Under the pieces are notes generated by a model, which made no database searches, was not told the DNA's origin, and saw only the letters and a program-made list of their open reading frames with translations. From Oscillospiraceae bacterium (GTDB lineage Bacteria; Bacillota; Clostridia; Oscillospirales; Oscillospiraceae), in NCBI GenBank assembly GCA_020025175.1, contig JAHHSM010000053.1:1-11917 (forward strand): a stretch of 11,917 bases of DNA. The letters run 5' to 3'. Shown here piece by piece: positions 5,577 to 11,917 of the stretch; position 1 is the first letter of the stretch; each line of letters opens with the position of its first letter. The translations under genes and the position numbers were made by a program.

Positions 5577-6857
5577 TTATCTTTGATATTCAAATTCCAA
5601 ATTGTACATAGAGACCAGATCCCCATCCTGGATTCCCATCTCTTCCATGCGCTGGAACAATCCTGATTCACGCAGCTGTCTATCGAAGAACATACGGCTT
5701 TCGTAGTCTCCAAAATTGACATTGGCAATCAAACGCTCCAGCCAAGGACCTTCCACAAACCAAACACCATCCTCGACATTGATCTCCAGCGGAGTGGACA
5801 TATCGATCCTTTCAGGGCGCTTCACATACTCCGGCTCATAAATCTGAACAGGAGGCAGTGTTTGAAGCGTTGCGGCAATCGTCTGCACCAATTCACGCGT
5901 TCCTTGATGTGCAGCAGCAGAAATAACAAACAACGGATACCCCTCTTTCTCCACACGCTCACGCAGGCGCTCCAAAAGTGTTTCATCCATCATGATATCA
6001 CTCTTGTTTGCAACAACGATTTGTGTGCGTGTTGCCAACTCTGCACTGTACTGCTTCAATTCTTCGTTGATTGCATCAAAGTCTTCCACGGGATCACGAC
6101 CTTCACTGCCCGATACATCTACTACATGCACCAGCAATCTGCAGCGGTCAATATGGCGCAGGAAATCGTGACCTAAACCGGCACCTTCCGATGCGCCCTC
6201 AATAATGCCGGGAATATCTGCCATAACAAAGGATTCGCCGCCCTCAACAAACACCACGCCTAAATTAGGGAACAGCGTTGTGAAATGGTAATTTGCAATT
6301 TTAGGATGCGCTTTGCTGACAACAGACAGCAGTGTAGACTTGCCCACATTGGGAAAACCTACCAAACCTACATCTGCCAGCAGCTTCAGCTCCAAAATCA
6401 CATCATGGCTTTCACCGGGCGTACCTGCTTTTGCAAAACGGGGTGCCTGACGTGTAGGCGTTGCAAAATGCGCATTGCCCCAACCACCGCGGCCACCTTT
6501 ACAAAGCACAAAAGGCTCTGTATCAGACATATCATGAATGATTTCGTTGGTTTCTGCATCGCGAATCAGTGTACCACGCGGCACACGCAATGTTAAAGAC
6601 GCACCATCCTTGCCAGAGCGACGACCACCCTGACCATCGACACCATCACCGGCTACATATTTTCTTTTATATCGGAAGTCCATCAAGGTAGACATATTGT
6701 TATCTATCTCAACAATAATAGAACCACCGCGACCGCCATCACCGCCGTCGGGTCCACCCGCTGCAATATACTTTTCGCGATGAAATGCAACCGCACCATT
6801 GCCGCCTTTACCGGCCTTTACGGTAATGCGTGCCTTATCCACAAAAGACGCTGCCAT
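5577..6857 (-). CDS. obg: Obg GTPase
   Basis: An essential ribosome-associated GTPase involved in late 50S assembly and stringent-response signalling. From the chosen ATG the protein has 426 residues. The N-terminal Obg fold is glycine-rich (GGPDGGDGGRGG at 34-45). The G domain has G1 GFPNVGKST at 167-175, switch II DIPG at 214-217, NKSD at 284-287 and SAA at 313-315. Residues from about 350 form the Firmicute-type OCT domain. The ATG at 6857 is preferred: GGGAGGTG lies nine bases before it, whereas the GTG at 6869 overlaps that ribosome site. It follows rpmA by 112 bases with a terminator between them, so it is probably expressed partly by read-through and perhaps from a weak promoter of its own that I could not define. 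Confidence 0.96.
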   Translation of the reverse strand: MAASFVDKARITVKAGKGGNGAVAFHREKYIAAGGPDGGDGGRGGSIIVEIDNNMSTLMDFRYKRKYVAGDGVDGQGGRRSGKDGASLTLRVPRGTLIRDAETNEIIHDMSDTEPFVLCKGGRGGWGNAHFATPTRQAPRFAKAGTPGESHDVILELKLLADVGLVGFPNVGKSTLLSVVSKAHPKIANYHFTTLFPNLGVVFVEGGESFVMADIPGIIEGASEGAGLGHDFLRHIDRCRLLVHVVDVSGSEGRDPVEDFDAINEELKQYSAELATRTQIVVANKSDIMMDETLLERLRERVEKEGYPLFVISAAAHQGTRELVQTIAATLQTLPPVQIYEPEYVKRPERIDMSTPLEINVEDGVWFVEGPWLERLIANVNFGDYESRMFFDRQLRESGLFQRMEEMGIQDGDLVSMYNLEFEYQR

Positions 6858-6924
6858 ATTACTCGGCACCTCCCTATTTTTATTTTAGTATTTTTTCTTT
6901 TTTCAAAATCATACAGAAATTTGT

Positions 6925-6959
6925 AAAAAATGGCCCGAACACAAGGTTCGGACCATTTT
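6925..6959 (-). terminator. Terminator between rpmA and obg
   Basis: On the minus strand a 10-bp stem with one G-T pair (6946-6955 with 6931-6940, five-base loop) is extended by A/T pairs and ends in six T (6930 to 6925). It begins about ten bases after the rpmA stop and should reduce transcription into obg. Confidence 0.75.
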
Positions 6960-6969
6960 ACAAAATCCA

Positions 6970-7254
6970 TTATTCAGCGACGGGATACACAGAAACCTTC
7001 TTGCGATCCTTACCCATGCGCTCAAAACGTACAACGCCGGATTCAGTTGCAAAAAGCGTATCATCACTGCCGATACCCACATTGGTGCCCGGATGAATCT
7101 TGGTGCCACGCTGACGAACCAGAATGTTACCAGCCAGCACAAACTGACCGTCTGCGCGCTTAGCGCCCAGTCTCTTAGCCTCAGAGTCGCGGCCATTCTT
7201 GGTAGAACCAACGCCCTTCTTATGAGCGAAGAACTGAAGACCAATCTTTAACAT
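6970..7254 (-). CDS. rpmA: 50S ribosomal protein L27 with cleavable N-terminus
   Basis: A 94-residue large-subunit protein whose N-terminus reaches the peptidyl transferase centre. The family core is clear (AHKKGVGSTKNGRDSEAKR at 10-28, then the RQRGTKIHPG signature near 47-56). It begins with the Firmicute extension M-L-K-I-G-L-Q-F-F before A10-H-K-K-G; in Staphylococcus aureus this is removed by the protease Prp after the two Phe, and the Prp gene lies directly upstream here. The ribosome site GGAGG overlaps the prp stop codon, with the ATG at 7254 eleven bases further on. It is the third gene of the rplU-prp-rpmA operon. Confidence 0.97.
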   Translation of the reverse strand: MLKIGLQFFAHKKGVGSTKNGRDSEAKRLGAKRADGQFVLAGNILVRQRGTKIHPGTNVGIGSDDTLFATESGVVRFERMGKDRKKVSVYPVAE

Positions 7255-7260
7255 GATACG

Positions 7261-7590
7261 TTACACCTCCAAAACAGTAATGTTATCAGGATACTCCTCA
7301 TGGAGTTCCGTCAGGTAGACCATCAGACCTGTTAACAGCGCCTGACAGGTATTGTCCGCAGAAGCAGAGAGCCCACCGGGAAGATAAAAAGAAATCTTCG
7401 CTGTATTCTCACAAACTTTCACGGTTGCGCCCAGACCGAGTACGTCGTTCAAAGTGCATTCCACCATGCGCACAGCGCTGGTGATCGCAGCACATACAAT
7501 GTCGCTGCCCTGGTCGGCGTATCCGCTGTGACCCTTCACGTCAAAAGCGACGATCCGGCTTTCTTCCATATGGAATGAAACCGTCGTCAT
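7261..7590 (-). CDS. prp: Ribosomal-processing cysteine protease Prp
   Basis: A 109-residue cysteine protease that removes the N-terminal extension of ribosomal protein L27 in Firmicutes; it was formerly listed as an unnamed protein between L21 and L27. The active-site pair is visible: H21 in K-G-H21-S-G and C33 in S-D-I-V-C33-A-A, with the usual spacing. The ATG at 7590 lies only three bases past the rplU stop codon and has no recognisable ribosome site, so it probably depends on translational coupling to rplU. A later Met at residue 8 also lacks a site. Family, length and gene order all agree. Confidence 0.94.
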   Translation of the reverse strand: MTTVSFHMEESRIVAFDVKGHSGYADQGSDIVCAAITSAVRMVECTLNDVLGLGATVKVCENTAKISFYLPGGLSASADNTCQALLTGLMVYLTELHEEYPDNITVLEV

Positions 7591-7593
7591 AAC

Positions 7594-7905
7594 TTAGACG
7601 GAGATCTTGCCGATCTCAACCTTGGTATAAGGCTGACGATGGCCCTGACGCTTGCGATAGCCCTTCTTGGGAGCGAACTTGAAGATCATGATCTTCTTGC
7701 CCTTGCCATTCTTAACGACCTTAGCCTCGACCTTTGCGCCCTCGACAACGGGAGCACCGAAAGTAGCCTTGTCACCATCCAGGATAGCCAAAACTTTGTC
7801 AAAGGTAACGGTCTCATCTGCCTCGGCGCCCAGCTTCTCCATGAAGATGACGTCGCCTTCAGCAACCTTGTACTGCTTGCCACATGCTTCGATAATTGCG
7901 TGCAT
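7594..7905 (-). CDS. rplU: 50S ribosomal protein L21
   Basis: A 103-residue large-subunit protein that binds 23S rRNA. The start M-H-A-I-I-E-A-C-G-K-Q-Y is typical and the C-terminal L21 signature is present (FKFAPKKGYRKRQGHRQPY at about 75-93). I chose the ATG at 7905, with GAGG nine bases upstream; the in-frame ATG at 7926 precedes that site and would add seven residues foreign to the family. It is the first gene of the rplU-prp-rpmA operon, behind a strong promoter and a structured leader. Confidence 0.97.
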   Translation of the reverse strand: MHAIIEACGKQYKVAEGDVIFMEKLGAEADETVTFDKVLAILDGDKATFGAPVVEGAKVEAKVVKNGKGKKIMIFKFAPKKGYRKRQGHRQPYTKVEIGKISV

Positions 7906-8003
7906 TCTTTTGCACCTCTCTTTCAATACCCGCTTTTTGCGGTTCGAGTCTCGCTATCGGGGGTGGAAACTTTTGTTTACACTTAATACCCATTCAAAGC
8001 GGC
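7906..8003 (-). ncRNA. L21-leader-like structured 5' UTR of rplU
   Basis: About 98 bases lie between the predicted transcription start and rplU. On the minus strand CCGCTTT near the 5' end (8002-7996) can pair with AAAGCGG near the 3' end (7936-7930), closing a region holding smaller stems such as CGAG/CTCG. Position, size and closing helix fit the Firmicute L21 leader, thought to mediate feedback by L21. A short local hairpin, CCGC-AAAAA-GCGG (7942-7930), competes for the same 3' bases. I cannot run a covariance search, so the family assignment rests on context and pairing. Confidence 0.6.
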
Positions 8004-8009
8004 TTATAT

Positions 8010-8038
8010 ATTGTATCAGTAGAAATCAAGCTTGTCAA
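8010..8038 (-). promoter_or_regulatory. Strong sigma-A promoter of the rplU operon
   Basis: On the minus strand a perfect TTGACA (8033-8038) and TACAAT (8010-8015) are 17 bases apart. The predicted start is near 8003. Confidence 0.88.
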
Positions 8039-8072
8039 TGACTTTTTCCTATATAATTTTCAAAAAAGCACC

Positions 8073-8101
8073 AAAAAATTATGATTTTTCCAGAAAAAAT
8101 C
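8073..8101 (-). terminator. Weak AT-rich terminator candidate after luxS
   Basis: On the minus strand GATTTTT (8101-8095) can pair with AAAAATC (8089-8083), followed by ATAATTTTTT. The stem is nearly all A-T, so it is a poor terminator, but nothing better lies between luxS and the rplU promoter. Confidence 0.3.
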
Positions 8102-8122
8102 CGCAAGTACGCACAATTCCTT

Positions 8123-8146
8123 CTATTTAGCGCAAAAGGTCGGCAT
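8123..8146 (-). other. Seven-codon ORF with a strong ribosome binding site
   Basis: Just past luxS, AAGGAGG (8160-8154) is followed after seven bases by an ATG and the reading M-P-T-F-C-A-K-stop. The ribosome site is as good as any in the window, but the product is tiny and I know no family for it. It may be the start of a lost gene, a short leader peptide, or chance. Confidence 0.3.
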
Positions 8147-8171
8147 AAGCAGTCCTCCTTCTTTTGGGGAT

Positions 8172-8630
8172 TCAATACTGCAGCTTTTCCACTGGCCAGT
8201 TGCGGATAATATCACAGTACGCTCTACAGACATTTTTTGCCAGTGCAATATCCAGATTGCGGTAATTGCCGCACTCCACAGCACTCTTTCCGGGTACCTC
8301 TCCCTCATACTGTGCGCCCTTCGCACTGACATCCTGCATCAATGCAATCGCATCTTCATGACTGAGCTTTGTCCCATCTACCAGTAAATAAAAACCCGTC
8401 TGACATCCCATAGGGCCAAAATAAAGCACCGCATCCTTCCGCTCCGAGTTACGCAGAAGCGTTGCATAAAGATGCTCCGCCGAGTGCAGCTCCGCATTGG
8501 ACAGCAAATCACCTGTATTAGGCTTCTTGAAACGCAAATCGTAAGTCACCACATTTCCATCCTGACGTGACAAATACATACCAGGCTGCAAAACGGTATG
8601 ATCCACAGTAAAGCTCGCAATTTTTTCCAT
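8172..8630 (-). CDS. luxS: S-ribosylhomocysteine lyase LuxS
   Basis: A cytoplasmic metalloenzyme that splits S-ribosylhomocysteine into homocysteine and DPD, the precursor of the AI-2 signal. The 152 residues match the family length. The metal ligands are H49 and H53 in H-S-A-E-H and C120 in A-V-E-C-G; E52 is the general acid/base and C76 in G-P-M-G-C-Q-T-G-F is the catalytic cysteine. The start at 8630 has GGAGG nine bases upstream, overlapping the end of mtnN, whose stop is only four bases away. The pair is therefore one operon, with mtnN supplying the LuxS substrate. Confidence 0.97.
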   Translation of the reverse strand: MEKIASFTVDHTVLQPGMYLSRQDGNVVTYDLRFKKPNTGDLLSNAELHSAEHLYATLLRNSERKDAVLYFGPMGCQTGFYLLVDGTKLSHEDAIALMQDVSAKGAQYEGEVPGKSAVECGNYRNLDIALAKNVCRAYCDIIRNWPVEKLQY

Positions 8631-8634
8631 CCTC

Positions 8635-9315
8635 TTAATCCTCCATCAAATCTAAATATACACACACAGCATCATTTAAACGCATCATAACATCTCTCAC
8701 ATTTTCTTCATACTCGACATCCTGATGCTCGCCAAAAAGATGGTCTGAAACCACTTTAAACGATACAAACGGAATTTCATTACGCATACAAACCTGTGCA
8801 ATAGCGCCGGCTTCCATCTCGCATAAAACCGCACCAAATGTATCTCTGATGTATGCCGCACGCTCATAATCCCGACCAAACCAGTCACCGGTAGCAATCG
8901 TTCCGGGGGTCATCACATAGCCCATATTTGCCATGAGCGTCAACGTTTCCAACTGCTCACTGCATGGAAACCGCACACAGTTTACTGTGGACACAAGACC
9001 CGGTGGATCTCCTGCCAATGTAGTATCCACATCATGCTGTACACAATCCGTTCCCATCACCAATGTTCCTGTTGGTAAATCCGCCAAAGCACCAGCACAG
9101 CCAACATTGACTATCTTCCCTACATGAAATCGATCAATCATCATTTGCGCCGCCATAGCGATATTTACTTTTCCAACACCGCCAACACATACGATCACTT
9201 GATCGGAGATGGGATAAACTTCTATGCCTGCAATAATTTCCGACTCCTTTGCGCCCAATTTCAACAGCAGACCCTTGGCTTCTTTTTTCATGGCGTATAG
9301 TATTCCAATGCGCAT
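8635..9315 (-). CDS. mtnN: 5'-methylthioadenosine/S-adenosylhomocysteine nucleosidase
   Basis: This enzyme removes adenine from S-adenosylhomocysteine and methylthioadenosine, giving S-ribosylhomocysteine for LuxS and relieving inhibition of methyltransferases. From the ATG at 9315 the 226-residue protein begins M-R-I-G-I-L-Y-A-M-K-K-E12, placing the catalytic Glu at position 12 exactly as in E. coli. The substrate-binding M-E at 167-168 (E-M-E-A-G-A) and the catalytic Asp in V-V-S-D191 are present. The start at 9315 has AAAGGA eight bases before it; the ATG at 9324 overlaps that site. It is the first gene of a two-gene operon with luxS. Confidence 0.95.
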   Translation of the reverse strand: MRIGILYAMKKEAKGLLLKLGAKESEIIAGIEVYPISDQVIVCVGGVGKVNIAMAAQMMIDRFHVGKIVNVGCAGALADLPTGTLVMGTDCVQHDVDTTLAGDPPGLVSTVNCVRFPCSEQLETLTLMANMGYVMTPGTIATGDWFGRDYERAAYIRDTFGAVLCEMEAGAIAQVCMRNEIPFVSFKVVSDHLFGEHQDVEYEENVRDVMMRLNDAVCVYLDLMED

Positions 9316-9346
9316 CCGTTTCATCCTTTTTCAAATTCTGATACCC

Positions 9347-9375
9347 AGTATAAACGATTTTTGCTTGTTTTTAAA
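9347..9375 (-). promoter_or_regulatory. Probable promoter of mtnN-luxS
   Basis: On the minus strand TTTAAA (9370-9375) and TATACT (9347-9352) are 17 bases apart. The -10 is good and the -35 moderate. The leader would be about 25 bases. Confidence 0.5.
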
Positions 9376-9512
9376 TACTATTTGATATGTAAAATAATGT
9401 GTTTTTATATCACAACAGTTAAATTGCTGAAATACCGCAAATCCTTTTATGTGAGTGAAAGATGCAAGAATGGAAGTGAAAACAAGGAACATAACTATTC
9501 CTTCAATGGATG

Positions 9513-9629
9513 TTATCCTACTTTTCTAGCAGCTCCAGCCCTTTTCTGATCTTTAATAGCCTCCACCACATTGTCAGAAATTTCCAAATAGGTATCGGTT
9601 TTATAAGTATGGGGATACAGCTCATACCG
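9513..9629 (-). pseudogene. Fragment resembling the N-terminus of mobile-element sigma-like proteins
   Basis: A 38-codon minus-strand frame reads RYELYPHTYKTDTYLEIS, then DNVVEAIKDQKRAGAARKVG and a stop. From memory, the pattern of a short Tyr/Pro lead, T-D-x-Y-L-E-I-S-D-x-V and a K-R-A-x-A-A tail is the beginning of small sigma-70-like proteins carried on conjugative elements of Clostridia; the rest of such a protein (helix-turn-helix) is absent. It has no start codon or ribosome site and begins directly where the hydrolase remnant stops, in another frame. The remaining bases up to mtnN hold nothing I can name. Confidence 0.4.
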
Positions 9630-10274
9630 TTTTTAACCAGTTCATGATGGTATCTAAAACCAGCTTAGTGTTTCCGCACTGGCAATGATTTGAGGCAGAC
9701 TCTTTTTCCGTAAATAGTCTTAAGGTAATGGATTTTGCGTTTTTTAAACTGTCTACCTCCTCTTTATAAAGTCTCCAGTCAATAAAGTGATCATTTTTTC
9801 CGTGCAAAATCAGCACATCTTGGGTGATCTGATCTGCAACATCCAGCATTTGAAAAATGGACTGCACACTTTTGGGTAAGTCATATAAGGATACTTCCAA
9901 AAAATTAGGAAAGATCGACCAGGCCACAACGTGAGATATCCGCTTTTCAAACGCAGCCACTCTGGGAGCCAGCATCCCTCCTAACGACACCCCAATCAGA
10001 ATCACATCTTCCAGGTTAAAATAATCCAGAACCGAGCAGACTGGTTTTTCCCATTTATAGGTAAATTTTTTCCCCTGTTCACGCAAAACACCACCCTGTC
10101 CCGGGCCTTCAAACAGATAAATATCATAACCGTGTTCTGAAAAATACAGCATGGGAAAAAACAATTCTTCAAAATAGCTGTCATTTCCACCGCGGAAAAG
10201 AATGGTTTCCTTTTTTCTGTTGTACTCCTTGCAAACAAAGCAATCCTATCCCCTTTGTAAATGACATTTTCCAT
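9622..10274 (-). pseudogene. Broken alpha/beta hydrolase
   Basis: This is the remains of a serine-hydrolase-fold protein. The intact frame (10164 to 9622, 180 codons) keeps the catalytic set: S60 in G-V-S60-L-G-G, D125 in H-G-K-N-D125-H-F-I, and H160 in S-N-H160-C-Q, plus FEGPGQGG. Upstream, the ATG at 10274 gives MENVIYKGDRIALF, but the family-like continuation CKEYNRKKETILFRGGNDSY is in another frame, so a frameshift lies near 10230. The segment between S-I-F-P-N-F and I-T-Q-D-V-L-I-L-H-G is much shorter than the lid region of the relatives I recall (often 330-380 residues in total), so an internal deletion is likely, and part of the N-terminus may be lost. The substrate was never clear. 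A shortened product from an internal start is possible, but no ribosome site supports one. The 170 bases between this and the next gene hold nothing I can name. Confidence 0.65.
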
Positions 10275-10444
10275 CTAATCACCTGACATTAATTGTAATA
10301 CTCTTAAATTTGTTCTATAAAAATTTTATGGATATTTTTTCAAAATTGACACAACAACTCACACATATCAAACGCATTTTAAATTGTATAGAAGTTCAGA
10401 ACACATTCTTTATAGAACGCCGCCGAAATCACACATCTTTTTCA

Positions 10445-11683
10445 TTATTCCTCAAAGGCAGCCAGTGCATTTTCAAAAATTTGTAATGGCGGATGAATCA
10501 GTCCTGTACCAATCAGACCGATCCCCGGTTTTTTATGTGCAATACCAGTGGTAATGATCGGAAGAAGCTCCAGCTTCAGCACCTTTCGAATATCAATTCC
10601 CAGTGGTGTGCCCCGGTAATTCAATGCCGGGATCTTAAAGATTTCATGTTCTGCAACAGTAATTTTATACATATCCATTGTCATCTGCATGCTTTCATCA
10701 CCATTGCGTCCAATCATATGTGTAATTTCCGGAGCTGCACCCACTGCAACACCGCCAATACCGTTTGTTTCTACAATATATCCGTCGCCCATGGTAGGAT
10801 TTGCATCTTCACGACTGTATCCTTCACAGTAATTGCCCTCTGCGTACACGGCAGGTGCAGTAATCCACTGATCCCCTAATCCCGCAATCCGCATGCCAAA
10901 TTCATAGCCATTTGTACAAATACAAGTGACAACTGTACTTCCTTCCACACCATAAGCAGGATCCATAGTTGCCTTACATAAACCCATTGACAGGTTCAAG
11001 AATGTTTGGTCATCTCTGTTCAAAAACTCCAGCGCCGCAATGACATCATCGCGGCTGGTTGATGTTTTCAACAGATAGGGTGTCAATTCACGGATGAGCA
11101 TACTTGTACAAACCATATTGCAGCGATGTCCTTCATCACCATGCTGAATTCCCGTTGCAAGCATCTTTGTTAAATCCAATGTACCGTGCATCTTCAGCGC
11201 CTCTGACAACATGGGGCCTAAAATCTGCTCCATCCACTTGAGCGTCTTGATAACTTCATCATCATTGCCGCCAAAACCCAGCACCTTGCCAGTACCTTCA
11301 TGAAAGGCAGCATACGCCATATTACCATATGTTTCATTTTTGATTTTCCAAACAGGCATAGACGGAGAAATGATTCCTGCCGCGGAACCAACCGCACCGT
11401 GGTCATTTGCACTGGCAAAAGCAATTTTCCCACTTTCAGCCAACATCTCAGCTTCCTTCACATTTTTTGCCCAACCTTCATATATAGCCGCTCCGCAAAC
11501 AGCTGCTTTCATAGCATCACACATATGATTCCACGCAATAGGCGGACCACTATGCAGCAGCGCTTTATCCTGTGCCAAAAAAGGAATCATTTCTCGTGCA
11601 GTACCGATTCCCATTAAGAACACATGTGCTTTCTGCAAAATGTCAACTACTTTTTCATTGGCCGTATCAACATTAATAAACAT
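10445..11683 (-). CDS. DUF1116 family protein (AllG/YlbE-like)
   Basis: A 412-residue protein of the DUF1116 family, whose E. coli member YlbE (AllG) is reported as part of the AllFGH oxamate carbamoyltransferase in allantoin breakdown. Family hallmarks are visible: the LLHSGPPIAW block near residue 43, EGWA near 69, IISPSMPVW near 105, GDEGHRCN near 182, the Asn-rich LNRDDQTFLNLSMG near 221, and a G-D-G-Y-I-V-E-T-N-G-I-G-G block near 299. Length equals the usual 410-480. No AllF (FdrA), AllH (DUF2877) or carbamate kinase gene is in the window, and it has its own promoter and an upstream terminator, so it appears to stand alone. The ATG at 11683 is preferred (GGAGG six bases before); the adjacent ATG at 11686 is only three bases from it. 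The family is secure; the exact reaction here is not. Confidence 0.88.
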   Translation of the reverse strand: MFINVDTANEKVVDILQKAHVFLMGIGTAREMIPFLAQDKALLHSGPPIAWNHMCDAMKAAVCGAAIYEGWAKNVKEAEMLAESGKIAFASANDHGAVGSAAGIISPSMPVWKIKNETYGNMAYAAFHEGTGKVLGFGGNDDEVIKTLKWMEQILGPMLSEALKMHGTLDLTKMLATGIQHGDEGHRCNMVCTSMLIRELTPYLLKTSTSRDDVIAALEFLNRDDQTFLNLSMGLCKATMDPAYGVEGSTVVTCICTNGYEFGMRIAGLGDQWITAPAVYAEGNYCEGYSREDANPTMGDGYIVETNGIGGVAVGAAPEITHMIGRNGDESMQMTMDMYKITVAEHEIFKIPALNYRGTPLGIDIRKVLKLELLPIITTGIAHKKPGIGLIGTGLIHPPLQIFENALAAFEE

Positions 11684-11766
11684 CATTCTCCTCCAATTCT
11701 ATTTCAAAATTTTTCCATCCACATTTTCATCAATTTAGCGAATTAAACCAAACGTTCTTGTATGAT

Positions 11767-11795
11767 ATTCTATGCGGAAGACAACTGTTTGTCAA
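11767..11795 (-). promoter_or_regulatory. Strong sigma-A promoter of the DUF1116 gene
   Basis: On the minus strand a perfect TTGACA (11790-11795) and TAGAAT (11767-11772) are 17 bases apart, giving a leader of about 77 bases. Confidence 0.85.
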
Positions 11796-11865
11796 TTCTA
11801 TCCATATTTTTTGTGAAATATGCTCATTCCCAGTCCTATTGTATGTGAATCATACAGAATATAAT

Positions 11866-11899
11866 AAATCGCCTTAACCAATAAGGGTTAAGGCGATTT
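11866..11899 (-). terminator. Terminator of a gene right of the window
   Basis: A 14-bp perfect stem (11866-11879 with 11886-11899, six-base loop) is followed on the minus strand by TATTATATTC after the stem's own TTT. It lies upstream of the DUF1116 promoter and so probably ends a minus-strand gene beyond 11917. The T tract is interrupted, and the plus-strand reading is weaker. Confidence 0.6.
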
Positions 11900-11917
11900 C
11901 ATCATCAATTTTCAATA

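Noticed and set aside
6909..7244. 111-codon minus-strand frame over rpmA
   Set aside because: It is out of frame with L27, which is certain, and runs through the rpmA terminator.
9361..9549. 62-codon plus-strand frame upstream of mtnN
   Set aside because: No ribosome site; it overlaps the mtnN promoter and the sigma-like fragment on the other strand.
1..11917. tRNA, rRNA, CRISPR array, insertion sequence or attachment site
   Set aside because: No cloverleaf, spaced direct repeats, transposase motif or terminal inverted repeats were found on reading either strand.

Overview
The window looks like chromosome from an anaerobic, spore-forming member of the Firmicutes (class Clostridia). The grounds are an alpha/beta-type small acid-soluble spore protein, the rplU-prp-rpmA-obg cluster with a cleavable L27 N-terminus, strong AAGGAGG-type ribosome binding sites, a flavodiiron protein, and a rubredoxin-bearing acyl-CoA dehydrogenase. 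I cannot name the genus. Nearly every gene is on the minus strand; the spore protein is the only clear plus-strand gene.

Layout. (1) 1-1073: a terminator entering from the left, a coiled-coil protein of unknown function (127-681), and a gene-poor stretch with two hairpins. (2) 1080-4787: a compact redox unit on the minus strand, read in the order Rrf2 regulator (own promoter with ATAGT/ACTAT repeats), a 634-residue fusion of acyl-CoA dehydrogenase + ETF-alpha FAD domain + rubredoxin, and the flavodiiron protein FprA. The fusion has its own promoter beginning inside the end of the regulator gene, and FprA follows 36 bases after it. (3) 4788-5540: a decayed histidine kinase end and the spore protein gene. 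(4) 5541-8040: obg, rpmA (L27), prp (the protease that trims L27) and rplU (L21), driven by a near-consensus promoter and an L21-leader-like RNA. (5) 8041-9375: mtnN-luxS, the activated methyl cycle / AI-2 pair. (6) 9376-10444: a decayed zone with a broken alpha/beta hydrolase and a fragment resembling mobile-element sigma-like proteins. (7) 10445-11917: a stand-alone DUF1116 (AllG/YlbE-like) gene with its own promoter, and a terminator belonging to a gene beyond the right edge.

How they work together. The main lead is region 2. The fusion chains an acyl-CoA-oxidising flavin, an ETF-type flavin and a rubredoxin in one polypeptide, and the next gene encodes the classic rubredoxin-accepting O2/NO reductase. 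The neighbouring regulator carries a C-x4-C-x6-C pattern like the Fe-S ligands of NsrR. I infer a unit that takes electrons from an acyl-CoA and uses them to remove O2 or NO under control of an Fe-S sensor. The parts are well supported by sequence; the electron route is inference. Regions 4 and 5 are ordinary housekeeping, with small points about start codons, coupling and leader structure noted separately.
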